64,000 bases of DNA from Rufibacter sp. LB8 (GTDB lineage: Bacteria > Bacteroidota > Bacteroidia > Cytophagales > Hymenobacteraceae), in contig NZ_JADALJ010000001.1 in assembly GCF_014876185.1 (NCBI RefSeq), positions 2,275,501 through 2,339,500 of the forward strand. Reading direction: 5' to 3'. The notes beneath the pieces were generated by a model. The model was not told the origin of the DNA. It did no database searches and saw only the letters and a program-made list of their open reading frames with translations. The position numbers and the translations under genes are program-made. This document shows, in pieces, positions 1 to 8,849 of the stretch (its first letter is position 1; each line of letters starts with the position of its first letter).

Positions 1-1
1 C

Positions 2-262
2 AGACGTGCCAACTGTAAAATCAAATGTGCTTACGCCAACAACCACTATTTAATAGGTAGCGCCTGCCCTGTTCCTCCAGAACATAGGCAGGCCTTTTTA
101 GACGAGCATAACATCTCCTGGTGCAACTGGTCAGTAGCCGATAAAGAGGAAACCGCCTCTGCCCTTAAACCAGGCGCCAGCAAGACCGGCAACTGGCCCG
201 AAGACCAAATCACCCCCTCGGGCAAACTGGTACGGTCTGAACTTCTTCGGAAAGCCAAACCG
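2..262 (+). CDS. C-terminal fragment of a GH5-like endoglucanase (partial, possibly decayed)
   Basis: The open frame enters from the left edge and stops with TGA at 260-262. Its last 50 residues contain EHNISWCNWSVADKEE, then ALKPGASKTG and TPSGKLVRSELL. This is the usual end of glycoside hydrolase family 5 cellulases: the last barrel strand with a tryptophan and Asn-Trp, then a PGAS-x-G-W loop. The first 30 residues do not resemble GH5. A short peptide in another frame at 3-50 (starting DVPTVKSN) could match the segment after the TWSQDV region of these enzymes. The gene may therefore carry an internal deletion and frameshift around 50-95, where a small inverted repeat (GCCTGCC/GGCAGGC) sits. 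Enzyme class from family knowledge; decay is inference. Confidence 0.5.
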
Positions 263-332
263 TGATAGCGCAAATGGTCTATACACTTCTAAAAGCCAAG
301 ACGCCAACAACCGTTCTGCGCCAGAATTTAAA

Positions 333-373
333 CCCGTTTTCGGGCTCATTTCTGGAAATGGAGCCAAAAACGG
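333..373. repeat. Family A palindrome (diverged copy)
   Basis: Left arm CCGTTTTCGGGCTCATTT is intact; the right arm carries GGAGCC and AAAAACGG, so several pairs are lost. Confidence 0.7.
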
Positions 374-463
374 ACGCTCCAAGATTTTTACGCGGTGCTT
401 TCTACAGGTCTCTGTCTGGAAATAGCAGCGTCACAATTGTCAATGAAGGCTTGACCGAAGAAG

Positions 464-488
464 GTAGAGACGCAATACTTTGCGTCTT
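464..488 (+). repeat. Family B REP (GTAG foot, GACGCAA stem, diverged)
   Basis: GTAG followed by AGACGCAA-tact-TTGCGTCT; the TACC loop of the consensus is changed to TACT. Confidence 0.65.
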
Positions 489-704
489 GGCGCCATGCAA
501 CATCTAGGCTGCCTTCCATGAAAGCTGCCTTAGGTGGGAATTTGCGCCCTTGTCGTGTTTTCACCAACAAGGCACCCTTGGGTTTGTTGGTGATAACACC
601 AACAAAGGCGGCTATGCGTTTCCTGCAGGCTATTACAGTTTGCTACCAAGATCCTTCCAGGATGACAAAAGCGGTGAGTCAAAATCTAACCGTGGGGACA
701 ATTT

Positions 705-750
705 TTCCTGTTTTTGGGCTCATTTTCATAAATGAGCCCGAAAACAGGAA
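705..750. repeat. Family A palindrome
   Basis: Arms TTCCTGTTTTTGGGCTCATTT and its near complement, with outer pairs CCTG/CAGG instead of CCG/CGG. Both arms changed together. Confidence 0.8.
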
Positions 751-793
751 ATAGTGATAGCCGAGAAATTGAATTATCAGAAAGAGTAGCAAT

Positions 794-825
794 GCGTGGG
801 AGACGCAAGGTATTGCGTCTCTACA
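794..825 (-). repeat. Family B REP
   Basis: Read on the minus strand: GTAGAGACGCAATACC then TTGCGTCTC and CACGC, the full consensus. Confidence 0.75.
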
Positions 826-875
826 GAAATGCGGCAGCTTTGCACGAATTTCAACGGATACAAAACCACCTGAAA

Positions 876-910
876 AGAAAAAGCCCCTCAGATTTCTCTA
901 AGGGGCTTTC
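876..910 (-). terminator. Rho-independent terminator of tRNA-Gln
   Basis: On the minus strand AAGCCCCT and AGGGGCTT pair, followed by TTTTCTTTT, starting 5 bases after the tRNA 3' end. Confidence 0.8.
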
Positions 911-914
911 CAGG

Positions 915-987
915 TTGTCCGACCAGGTTTCGAACCTGGACTCTTCTGAACCAAAATCAGACGTGTTGCCAGTTACACCATCGGACA
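915..987 (-). tRNA. tRNA-Gln (anticodon TTG)
   Basis: A complete 73-base cloverleaf reads on the minus strand. The acceptor arms are TGTCCGA and TCGGACA. The anticodon stem TCTGA/TCAGA encloses the loop TTTTGGT, giving anticodon TTG for CAA (Gln). The T arm is CCAGG-TTCGAAA-CCTGG. The 3' CCA is not encoded, so it must be added enzymatically. A TTG, 19 bases, TACCTTTG promoter lies just upstream (1026-1055) and a terminator follows. Confidence 0.95.
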
Positions 988-1025
988 ATCTCTCACGACA
1001 AACAGGTTGTCGTCGTTTGGTGATG

Positions 1026-1055
1026 CAAAGGTAGGAAAGAATTTATTCAGCGCAA
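1026..1055 (-). promoter_or_regulatory. Bacteroidota-type promoter of tRNA-Gln
   Basis: Minus strand: TTG at 1055-1053, 19-base spacer, TACCTTTG at 1033-1026, a full match to the TTG/TAnnTTTG pattern. The mature tRNA begins about 39 bases downstream. Confidence 0.7.
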
Positions 1056-1083
1056 TAGCACCGGGTAAAAAATTTCAGAAAAA

Positions 1084-3306
1084 TTATTCCATAATCCGCT
1101 CCAGCGCGGTGTCATAGCTGTTTTTGATAGTAGCCAGGGCATGGAAGTTCTCGCCGTCCACCACACAGTTCTGGCCGGTCACGGCGCCAAGTTTCGTGAG
1201 GGTCAGGTTATTAGCGGATACCAATTTTTCAAAAGCTTCCTGTTGTGCGGCAGAAATGCTCACTACCACACGGCCCTGGCTTTCGCCAAACAAGTACGCG
1301 TCTTTCCGGAAATTTTTATCGGTGACCACCTCAAAACCGAGGTCGTTCGGCATGGCAGATTCCAGCAGCGTGATGTAGAGACCACCATCGGCGCAGTCAT
1401 GGGCAGATTGAATTAGGCCTTCAGCAATCAAGCTAGCCACGGTTTTCTGCAGCAACAGCTCTTTGTCCATGTCAAACATGGGGGCCGGCGACAATTTCAC
1501 ACCGTGGTAGGAATACAGGTACTCACTAGATGCGATGCAGTTGGCTGGGTCACCTAATAAATAGATGGCATCGCCTTCCTGCTGGAACGCCAGGGTCATG
1601 GTCTTGGTTTTGTCTTCCACAATGCCCAGCATACCAATGGTTGGCGTAGGGAACACAGGGCCTTCGTCTGAAGACTGGTTGTAGAAACTTACGTTACCGC
1701 CGGTCACGGGCGTCCCGAAGGCGGTGCAGGCTTTGCCCATGCCTTTGATAGCGCCCACAAACTGCCAGTAGACTTCCGGCACGTACGGGTTCCCGAAGTT
1801 CAAACAGTTGGTGATGGCCACAGGCTCGCCGCCGGCGCAGACAATGTTACGGGCGGCTTCGGCCACGGCAATGGCGGTGCCTTCCTCGGGGTCGGCATTT
1901 ACGTAGCGGCTGTTGCAATCCACGGTGATGGCAATGGCTTTATCAGACCCTTTCACCTTCACTAGGGCCGCATCTGCCGGGCGATTGGTGGTCAAGGTGG
2001 CCGTGCCAATCATGGAGTCATACTGCTTGTACACCCAGCGCTTGGAGGCAATGTTGGGGTGCGTGGCCAGAAACTCGGCTATCTCTTTATAATTGGCAGG
2101 CTCTTTAATAGAGTCGATGGTGAATTTCTTGGATTCTGCGTAATAGGCGGGCTCTTTGTATTCTCTGTGGTACACCGGTGCGCCGCCGCCTAGCACCAGG
2201 TCATCAGCGGGAACATCAGCCACCAATTCGCCTTTCACATAATAGCGTAGGCGTTTAGTATCGGTTACTACACCAATCTGCTCGCAGGTCATGTCCCATT
2301 TGTCGCAGATTTGGAGAATCAGGTCTTCAGAGCCTTTCTCCATGACTACCAGCATACGCTCCTGGCTTTCAGAAAGCAGAATCTCGAAGGGTTGCATGTT
2401 GGCTTGGCGCGTGGGCACTTTGTCCAGCCAGATTTCCATGCCGCTTTCGCCTTTGGCGCTCATTTCAGAAGTAGAGCAGGTAATGCCAGCCGCGCCCATG
2501 TCCTGCATGCCTACCACTTTTCCGGTAGCCAGCACTTCCAAAGTAGCTTCTAATAAGAGTTTTTCCTGGAACGGGTCACCTACCTGTACAGACGGCAAGT
2601 CGTTCACAGAATCTTCGGTGATGTCTTTACTGGCGAAGGCTGCGCCATGGATTCCGTCTTTGCCGGTGGCGGAACCGATGATGAACACCGGATTGCCCAC
2701 GCCGTGCGAGGTAGCGCTGGCCGTTTTGCCCACTTCCACAATACCTGCAGAGAACGCATTCACCAGCGGGTTAATGTTGTAGCACTCGTCAAAGAATAGC
2801 TCGCCGCCCACCGTCGGGATTCCGAAGGCGTTGCCGTAATCACCGATTCCTTTGACCACACCTCTTAAAAGACCTTTGGTTTTTTCTGATTTGATATTCC
2901 CGAAGCGCAATGAATTGAGCTGCGCAATAGGCCGGGCACCCATGGTAAAGATATCTCTATTAATACCGCCCACGCCCGTGGCCGCGCCTTGGTACGGCTC
3001 CAATGCTGATGGGTGGTTGTGTGATTCTATTTTAAAGGAACAAGCCAAGCCGCCGCCAATATCTACCAGACCCGCGTTTTCCTCACCCGCTTTGGCCAGC
3101 ATGCGCGGCGAGTCTTTGGGCAAGGTCTTCAGCCACACAATGGAGTTTTTATACGAGCAGTGCTCAGACCACATCACCGAGAAGATGCTCAGCTCGGTGA
3201 AGTTGGGCGTGCGGCCCAGGATTTCTTTGATGCGGTCGAATTCTTCGGGGAGGAGACCCAGTTTCTGGGCGGTGTCAACGGTGGTAAGCGTGGTCTGGGT
3301 TTCCAA
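1084..3306 (-). CDS. purL: Phosphoribosylformylglycinamidine synthase subunit PurL
   Basis: At 740 residues this is the small, stand-alone PurL type, not the 1,200-1,300-residue fused enzyme. It makes FGAM from FGAR, ATP and ammonia in step 4 of purine synthesis, with the glutaminase supplied by separate PurQ and PurS proteins (not in this window). WSEHCSYK (47-54), ESHNHPS (94-100) and [16 protein letters not shown] (111-126) are the conserved ATP/FGAR site segments. The second AIR-synthase-like half shows CAGGEPVA and [17 protein letters not shown] element (3335-3342) lies 29 bases before the ATG and supports this start. It is transcribed toward, but separated from, the tRNA-Gln gene. Confidence 0.97.
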   Translation of the reverse strand: METQTTLTTVDTAQKLGLLPEEFDRIKEILGRTPNFTELSIFSVMWSEHCSYKNSIVWLKTLPKDSPRMLAKAGEENAGLVDIGGGLACSFKIESHNHPSALEPYQGAATGVGGINRDIFTMGARPIAQLNSLRFGNIKSEKTKGLLRGVVKGIGDYGNAFGIPTVGGELFFDECYNINPLVNAFSAGIVEVGKTASATSHGVGNPVFIIGSATGKDGIHGAAFASKDITEDSVNDLPSVQVGDPFQEKLLLEATLEVLATGKVVGMQDMGAAGITCSTSEMSAKGESGMEIWLDKVPTRQANMQPFEILLSESQERMLVVMEKGSEDLILQICDKWDMTCEQIGVVTDTKRLRYYVKGELVADVPADDLVLGGGAPVYHREYKEPAYYAESKKFTIDSIKEPANYKEIAEFLATHPNIASKRWVYKQYDSMIGTATLTTNRPADAALVKVKGSDKAIAITVDCNSRYVNADPEEGTAIAVAEAARNIVCAGGEPVAITNCLNFGNPYVPEVYWQFVGAIKGMGKACTAFGTPVTGGNVSFYNQSSDEGPVFPTPTIGMLGIVEDKTKTMTLAFQQEGDAIYLLGDPANCIASSEYLYSYHGVKLSPAPMFDMDKELLLQKTVASLIAEGLIQSAHDCADGGLYITLLESAMPNDLGFEVVTDKNFRKDAYLFGESQGRVVVSISAAQQEAFEKLVSANNLTLTKLGAVTGQNCVVDGENFHALATIKNSYDTALERIME

Positions 3307-3434
3307 GACGGATATGGATTTGGTAAGACGAAGGCAAAAATAAAGATTTCTTTGACACGCGCGGGGTTAAAGTTCGGCTCAAACCAGTATGCTGATTTTT
3401 CTTTTAAAGCGATAGCCGTTATTTATTGAAAAAT

Positions 3435-3463
3435 GTAGCGTCGTCCCGCGGAAAGACGTGGTT
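3435..3463 (+). repeat. Family C palindrome (GTAG-CGTCGT stem)
   Basis: GTAGCGTCGTCCCGCGGAAAG then ACG: a GTAG foot before a CGTCGT..ACG hairpin with CCGCGG centre; one arm is diverged. Confidence 0.6.
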
Positions 3464-3527
3464 CTTCACAGCTAACCAGCTAATCTCACCAAAAGACTGT
3501 TTTCGCAGCTTTTCAAAGCTCTTTCGG

Positions 3528-3680
3528 ATTTATCAATCCGGAAGTAGTCTGTCCGGGATTTATCAATCTTCGTGTTCCCGCTTTTACATTGGCTCAAAAC
3601 GGGGATTAGGAAATCCCCGACAGAGTGGTTCGGGATTAGAAATCCCGAACAGCAGATTTACCAATCCCGAATAGCATATT
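3528..3680. repeat. Cluster of GGATTTATCAATCC-type small palindromes
   Basis: Successive units CGGATTTATCAATCCG, GGGATTTATCAATC, GGGGATTAGGAAATCCCC and CGGGATTAGAAATCCCG. The same family recurs at 36540-36610 and 36770-36855. Stem bases differ between units but pairing is kept. Confidence 0.6.
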
Positions 3681-3786
3681 AATGAATCATCATTTGTCAC
3701 AAAAACCTTCCTTTGCAATAATTCTTACAATTGTTCCGCCTTGGTGTAAGGTCTGTTTAAAATGGAGACATTTCAGTTGCATAGAG

Positions 3787-3815
3787 ACACGTCGTTTCGC
3801 GGAACGACGCTACAT
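3787..3815 (-). repeat. Family C palindrome
   Basis: Minus strand: GTAGCGTCGTTCCGCG then AAACGACG, near-perfect stem. Confidence 0.65.
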
Positions 3816-3816
3816 T

Positions 3817-3857
3817 TTCCGTTTTTGGGCTCTAAACTGAAAATGGAGCCTAAAATG
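3817..3857. repeat. Family A palindrome (decayed)
   Basis: CCGTTTTTGGGCTC and GGAGCCTAAAA remain recognisable; the centre is lost. Confidence 0.45.
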
Positions 3858-3988
3858 AACAGATTGTTACGCCAACATTACAGCACGGTAACCAACAGAT
3901 TATGATTAAGTTAAGCCTGACCCCGGCACTGGATTGATTGAAGAAGACGCCGTAGTATTACACAGGTTCTACATAAAACCGTACCACT

Positions 3989-4402
3989 ATGCGCGTAACC
4001 ACAGACAAGAAAGACATAATACTGGTAGTCTATTACAACTCGTTCCAACCCATTGCTACTTTACCGCTACAGGAAGACGATGACTACATAGCCTGGCTGG
4101 TGGACAGCACCAACGCCATTCCCTGCGGAAATTATTATTGCCTACGCCTCACCACAGCCCAGGAACTACGGCAGGTGCGCCGCATTTTCCCGGCTATTGG
4201 CCGCGTGAACCGGCACCTGCGCTACCGCGGCGTACTCCGGAAAAAAGCCCAGAAACGCATGACCACCGCCGTGCCCACCGCCAACCAATTCCAAGAAACC
4301 TATACGTTTCAGCCGGCCATCTCGTCACGCGCGGCGGCTATTTTGGGGTTTAAGTGGGGTTGGGTGAAATCGTTTTTCCAGCTTTCCTTGAACAATGGCT
4401 AA
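3989..4402 (+). CDS. Uncharacterised 137-residue protein
   Basis: I do not recognise a family. The ATG gives MRVTTDKKDI with a predicted beta-strand start, an acidic patch (QEDDDY), a basic middle (RVNRHLRYRG, RKKAQKR) and a C-terminal tail FKWGWVKSFF. There is no signal peptide or clear membrane helix. Its stop overlaps the next gene's start in ATGGCTAA (8 bases), which implies translational coupling of the pair. Codon use looks like that of the neighbours. The pair sits between repeat-rich spacer and atpD, with no shared function apparent. Confidence 0.55.
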   Translation: MRVTTDKKDIILVVYYNSFQPIATLPLQEDDDYIAWLVDSTNAIPCGNYYCLRLTTAQELRQVRRIFPAIGRVNRHLRYRGVLRKKAQKRMTTAVPTANQFQETYTFQPAISSRAAAILGFKWGWVKSFFQLSLNNG

Positions 4403-4634
4403 CATGCAAGCGGCTAGCACTACCCTCTGGTTTTATTTGAAATCTGCCTCCCCGGTGTTCACCTGCACTTTGCCTGCCCAAGACCAACGGCTGGCTCCTC
4501 TGCTGGAAGATGTGCGCATGGTGCGGCACGGGAATACCATTTTTATTCACCTGCGCAGCCAGTTTGAGTGGGAACGGGCGCACTACTTCCTGCAAGACCT
4601 GGCACCTGCCCGCAAGGTTTCGTCAGCGGCCTAA
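4395..4634 (+). CDS. Uncharacterised 79-residue protein coupled to the gene before it
   Basis: The ATG lies inside the last codons of the preceding gene (ATGGCTAA overlap). The product is short and soluble-looking, alternating hydrophobic and charged residues (TTLWFYLKSASPVF, then RHGNTIFIHLRSQFEWERAHYF). No family is recognised. The conserved-looking overlap and lack of a separate start site favour a real two-gene unit, possibly subunits of one small complex. A family A palindrome starts about 30 bases after the stop. Confidence 0.5.
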   Translation: MANMQAASTTLWFYLKSASPVFTCTLPAQDQRLAPLLEDVRMVRHGNTIFIHLRSQFEWERAHYFLQDLAPARKVSSAA

Positions 4635-4666
4635 CAGGTTTACTTTCTTCTGGTTACGCTTCTTTT

Positions 4667-4724
4667 GCGCCCGCGCCGTTTTTGGCTTCATTTCTGAAAA
4701 TGAGCCCGAAAACGGCACGGGCGC
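4667..4724. repeat. Family A palindrome with extended arms
   Basis: Besides the core, outer bases GCGCCCG and CGGGCGC pair around it, giving a longer imperfect stem after the 79-residue gene. Confidence 0.8.
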
Positions 4725-4797
4725 TTCGGTAAATTTGGTTGGGCCGTATTCGCTAAAACTTTTTTGGTACTTCTATGGAAATCAGAGGAGAATGCCG

Positions 4798-4805
4798 TAG
4801 TTTTG
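4798..4805 (+). promoter_or_regulatory. Likely -7 element of atpDC
   Basis: TAGTTTTG matches TAnnTTTG, 48 bases before the atpD ATG. I see no TTG at the usual distance upstream. Confidence 0.45.
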
Positions 4806-4844
4806 CACCCTGAAAGAAGTGAGTATCTTTATAAATAATTATAA

Positions 4845-6359
<1,515 letters not shown>

Positions 6360-6364
6360 ATTTT

Positions 6365-6408
6365 AATGTGCTAATGTGCTGATGGTTTAATTAGCACACT
6401 AGCACATT
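6365..6408. repeat. Inverted repeat in the atpD-atpC spacer
   Basis: AATGTGCTAATGTGCT pairs with AGCACACTAGCACATT (one mismatch, 12-base loop). A further AGCACATTA follows at 6417-6425. The same ATGTGCTAAT words recur at 38069-38090 and 42702-42728. Confidence 0.65.
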
Positions 6409-6429
6409 AGCCAATTAGCACATTAATAG

Positions 6430-6678
6430 ATGTATCTAGAAATCATTACCCCAGATAAAAGAGTGTACGAAGGCGATATCACGTCGGCGCAGTTCCCTGG
6501 CATTAACGGTGGGTTTGAGGTTCTCAACAACCACGCCCCTTTGATTAGTGCCTTAGGAAACGGCCCGGTGCGGGTAACACCCACTTCTGGCACTCCACTG
6601 GTGTTTCAGATTGACGGTGGCGTGGTGGAAGTGGTAGACAATAAAATCATTGTCCTCGCTGAAGCCGTAACCGCCTAA
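6430..6678 (+). CDS. atpC: F1-ATP synthase epsilon subunit (short form)
   Basis: The 82 residues cover only the N-terminal beta-sandwich of epsilon: MYLEIITPDKRVYEG, FPGINGGFEVLNNHAPL, and VDGGVVEV-like IDGGVVEVVDNKIIVLAEA. The C-terminal helical hairpin of the roughly 135-residue enterobacterial protein is absent. Short epsilon subunits are usual in Bacteroidota. The subunit links F1 to the central stalk. It is cotranscribed with atpD, but a hairpin lies between them and may lower its expression relative to beta (3:1 in the complex). Confidence 0.93.
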   Translation: MYLEIITPDKRVYEGDITSAQFPGINGGFEVLNNHAPLISALGNGPVRVTPTSGTPLVFQIDGGVVEVVDNKIIVLAEAVTA

Positions 6679-6700
6679 GTACTTTCCTGTTTTTCATTCT

Positions 6701-6735
6701 GAAAGCCCGTTCTTCTGCAAAGAAGGCGGGCTTTC
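6701..6735 (+). terminator. Terminator-like hairpin after atpC
   Basis: GAAAGCCCG-ttcttctgcaaagaagg-CGGGCTTTC, 22 bases after the stop; followed at once by a family A palindrome, with only a weak T run. Confidence 0.65.
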
Positions 6736-6736
6736 T

Positions 6737-6776
6737 CCGTTTTCGGGCTCATTTCCGGAAACGAGCCCGAAAACGG
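6737..6776. repeat. Family A palindrome
   Basis: CCGTTTTCGGGCTCATTT-ccgg-AAACGAGCCCGAAAACGG; one A/C mismatch in the stem. Confidence 0.85.
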
Positions 6777-6831
6777 AATTTTAGTTACCTTGACCTGGAG
6801 AAGCAGTCAGATTTCAATTACCGCCTGATTT

Positions 6832-7392
6832 ATGAAAGAGAAGTCCTCCCTAAAAATCTGGCTTACCGGCCTGCTGGCCACAGGCAGCGTAGCCTTGGTG
6901 TGCTTCGGAGTGGCCAAATTCCTGGGCTACCATAGTTTCGCCTTCGCCTGGACGCTTAATTTTTTGCTGATGGCATGGTTTACTTCTCTGGTTAGTGCCA
7001 TATTACCTAAATTGGACGCGTCTTATTTCCTCCCGAAACCTTTTGAGAAAGACGGCAAGATTTACAAATACGCAGGCGTTCTGGCTTACCGGAAACTATT
7101 GGCCTTGCTACGTTGGGACAAGATGATGCCCAAAGGAGTTACCGTACAACCAAATGCCGCCGCACTGCAACAACTGGAATACAACACCAGAGTCTCAGAA
7201 ACGGGCCACACGCTTATTTTTCTGCTAGTGCTGGTGGTCACCGTTGTGATGACAGATTCTTTGAAACAGGCAAAGTGGCTCTGGTTCACGAATATTCTAC
7301 TCAATGTGTATCCCGTGCTGCTGCAACGATACAACCGCCCCCGGTACCTTCGGCTGCTGCAGCGCTTCAACGTAGCAGAGCGCCCTAAATAA
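6832..7392 (+). CDS. Small integral membrane protein, CrtO-acyltransferase-like
   Basis: The 186-residue protein has about four hydrophobic helices: near 10-30, 38-60, 125-142 and 150-165. The C-terminal segment NILLNVYPVLLQRYNRPRY strongly recalls the LYPVLLQRYNR signature of glycosyl-4,4'-diaponeurosporenoate acyltransferase (CrtO) family proteins, which acylate a carotenoid sugar in staphylococci. No carotenoid genes are nearby, so the substrate is open. The assignment rests on that signature and the membrane layout. It stands alone between atpC and a PLP enzyme. Confidence 0.6.
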   Translation: MKEKSSLKIWLTGLLATGSVALVCFGVAKFLGYHSFAFAWTLNFLLMAWFTSLVSAILPKLDASYFLPKPFEKDGKIYKYAGVLAYRKLLALLRWDKMMPKGVTVQPNAAALQQLEYNTRVSETGHTLIFLLVLVVTVVMTDSLKQAKWLWFTNILLNVYPVLLQRYNRPRYLRLLQRFNVAERPK

Positions 7393-7497
7393 AAATTGAG
7401 CGCCTAAACCTGTGGCAGTTCCTTTGGTTTGTTATCTTAGATGTTGCAAGCAGATTTTGTTTCTAATTCCTAATTCCCAATTCTTAATTCTCCTCCC

Positions 7498-8625
7498 TTG
7501 TCTATATCGCCTAAAACCACGCCCATTTACCAGACTTCGGTGTTCACGTTTGACGACCTGAACGCGCTGGAAAACTACTTCGCCGAGCCAGGCCCGCAAT
7601 ATATGTACACGCGCTACGGCAACCCCAACACCGATGAACTGGCCCAGGAAATTAACCAACTGGAAAAAGGCGCAGGCGCGGTGGTCACGTCCTCGGGCAT
7701 GTCGGCGATTTTGACGGCGGTTTTGGTGTATGCACAGGCTGGTGACCATGTGCTGTGCGCCGAGGAAATCTACGGCGGTTCTTCGTCTCTGCTTAGCCAG
7801 GAACTCACGCGGGTAGGCATTTCGGTGACGTACGTGCCTACCGTAGACATATACTCCCTGGAAGGTTACGTGCAGGAAAACACCAAACTCCTGCTAGCCG
7901 AAACCATCAGCAACCCCATGATGATGGTGATGGATTTGCAGCGCTTAGCCCAGACCTGCCAGCAGAAAAACATCAAACTTGTCATCGACAACACCTTCGC
8001 CTCTCCGGTGATCACGCGGCCCCTGGGTTTGGGTGCCGATGTGGTGATCCATAGCGTGACCAAATACCTCTCGGGCCACAGTGACGTGACCGCCGGCGTG
8101 GTGGTCACCAAAGAAGCCGAAACCGCTACCCGCGCTGCCCAGATTATGCGCACCTGGGGCCTGAACCTGAGTCCGTTTGAAGGCTGGTTGGCCGCACGCG
8201 GTCTCAAAACCCTGAAACTGCGCATGCGCGAGCACAGCGCCAACGCCCTGGCCCTGGCCCAGTGGCTCCAGCAGCAACCACAAATTCAGGCCGTCTTCTA
8301 CCCCGGCCTCCCCGACCACCCGCAGCACGAACTCGCCAAATCCCAAGGCAACGGTCTCTATGGAGGCATGCTGTCGTTTAGGCTGGCAGATGAGGCGGAG
8401 GCCGTGAACCGGTTCATGCGTGCGCTCACGCATATTCCCTTCGCGCCGTCATTGGCCGGCGTGACTACTTCTATCTCCTACCCTGCCGGCACCTCGCACC
8501 GCGGACTTACCGCTGAGCAGCGCGAGAATTTAGGCATTACCGTGGGCTTGATACGGTTGTCTGTGGGTATTGAGGAAGTAAAGGGATTGAAGGTTGATTT
8601 GGGGAAAGCGTTGGCAGCGGTTTAA
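7498..8625 (+). CDS. Cystathionine gamma-synthase/lyase family PLP enzyme
   Basis: A fold-type I, PLP-dependent enzyme of Cys/Met metabolism. SVTKYLSGHSDVTAG holds the Schiff-base lysine (about K189); DNTFASP (D164) binds the pyridine nitrogen, and SSGMSA (65-70) and YTRYGNPN are substrate/cofactor loops. Length (375) fits the family. Members perform gamma-synthesis, beta- or gamma-elimination, and sequence alone does not decide which. No ATG fits; TTG at 7498 is the most upstream in-frame start, so the start is tentative. Other sulfur genes (metX, metZ, cysHDN) lie 30 kb away. Confidence 0.85.
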   Translation: MSISPKTTPIYQTSVFTFDDLNALENYFAEPGPQYMYTRYGNPNTDELAQEINQLEKGAGAVVTSSGMSAILTAVLVYAQAGDHVLCAEEIYGGSSSLLSQELTRVGISVTYVPTVDIYSLEGYVQENTKLLLAETISNPMMMVMDLQRLAQTCQQKNIKLVIDNTFASPVITRPLGLGADVVIHSVTKYLSGHSDVTAGVVVTKEAETATRAAQIMRTWGLNLSPFEGWLAARGLKTLKLRMREHSANALALAQWLQQQPQIQAVFYPGLPDHPQHELAKSQGNGLYGGMLSFRLADEAEAVNRFMRALTHIPFAPSLAGVTTSISYPAGTSHRGLTAEQRENLGITVGLIRLSVGIEEVKGLKVDLGKALAAV

Positions 8626-8727
8626 ATATACTGGCAATAAAAAGGCTGAACGCATGTGGCTAGGCTAACCTTTGGCCCACAAGGAGACCAATTAAATAAG
8701 AACTACTAAAACAATAACCATTAATTT

Positions 8728-8787
8728 TTTAAAGAAAAATACTACTGCTTTCTACAGCTGTAGAAAGCAGTAGTATTTTTCTTTAAA
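8728..8787. terminator. 60-bp perfect palindrome between convergent genes
   Basis: Two 30-base arms meet with no spacer (centre 8757/8758, CTACAG|CTGTAG). Outer ends TTTAAAGAAAAA/TTTTTCTTTAAA give a T run on both strands. It lies between the PLP enzyme (ends 8625) and the convergent secreted-protein gene (ends 8850), so a bidirectional terminator is likely. Confidence 0.75.
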
Positions 8788-8849
8788 TGGAGAATCCTAG
8801 GTTTGGTGCAGCTACTGAAGGCAGTAATGTACACATCTGTACCAAGACC

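Larger units (their letters stand above)
263..875. other. Gene-free stretch with interspersed palindromic repeats
   Basis: I see no gene here. It holds family A palindromes (333-373, 705-750), family B REPs (464-488, 794-825), half of the GATCC-TTTCAGGATGACA repeat (about 645-672) and a short hairpin around 560-592 (CACCAACAA/TTGTTGGTG). Short open frames across it are translations of these repeats. Confidence 0.7.
3307..3988. other. Gene-free spacer rich in repeats
   Basis: This holds the purL promoter region (3335-3342), two family C palindromes (3435-3463, 3787-3815), a block of small GGATTT-ATC-AATCC type palindromes (3528-3680), and a decayed family A copy (3817-3857). I see no convincing gene. 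Confidence 0.65.
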
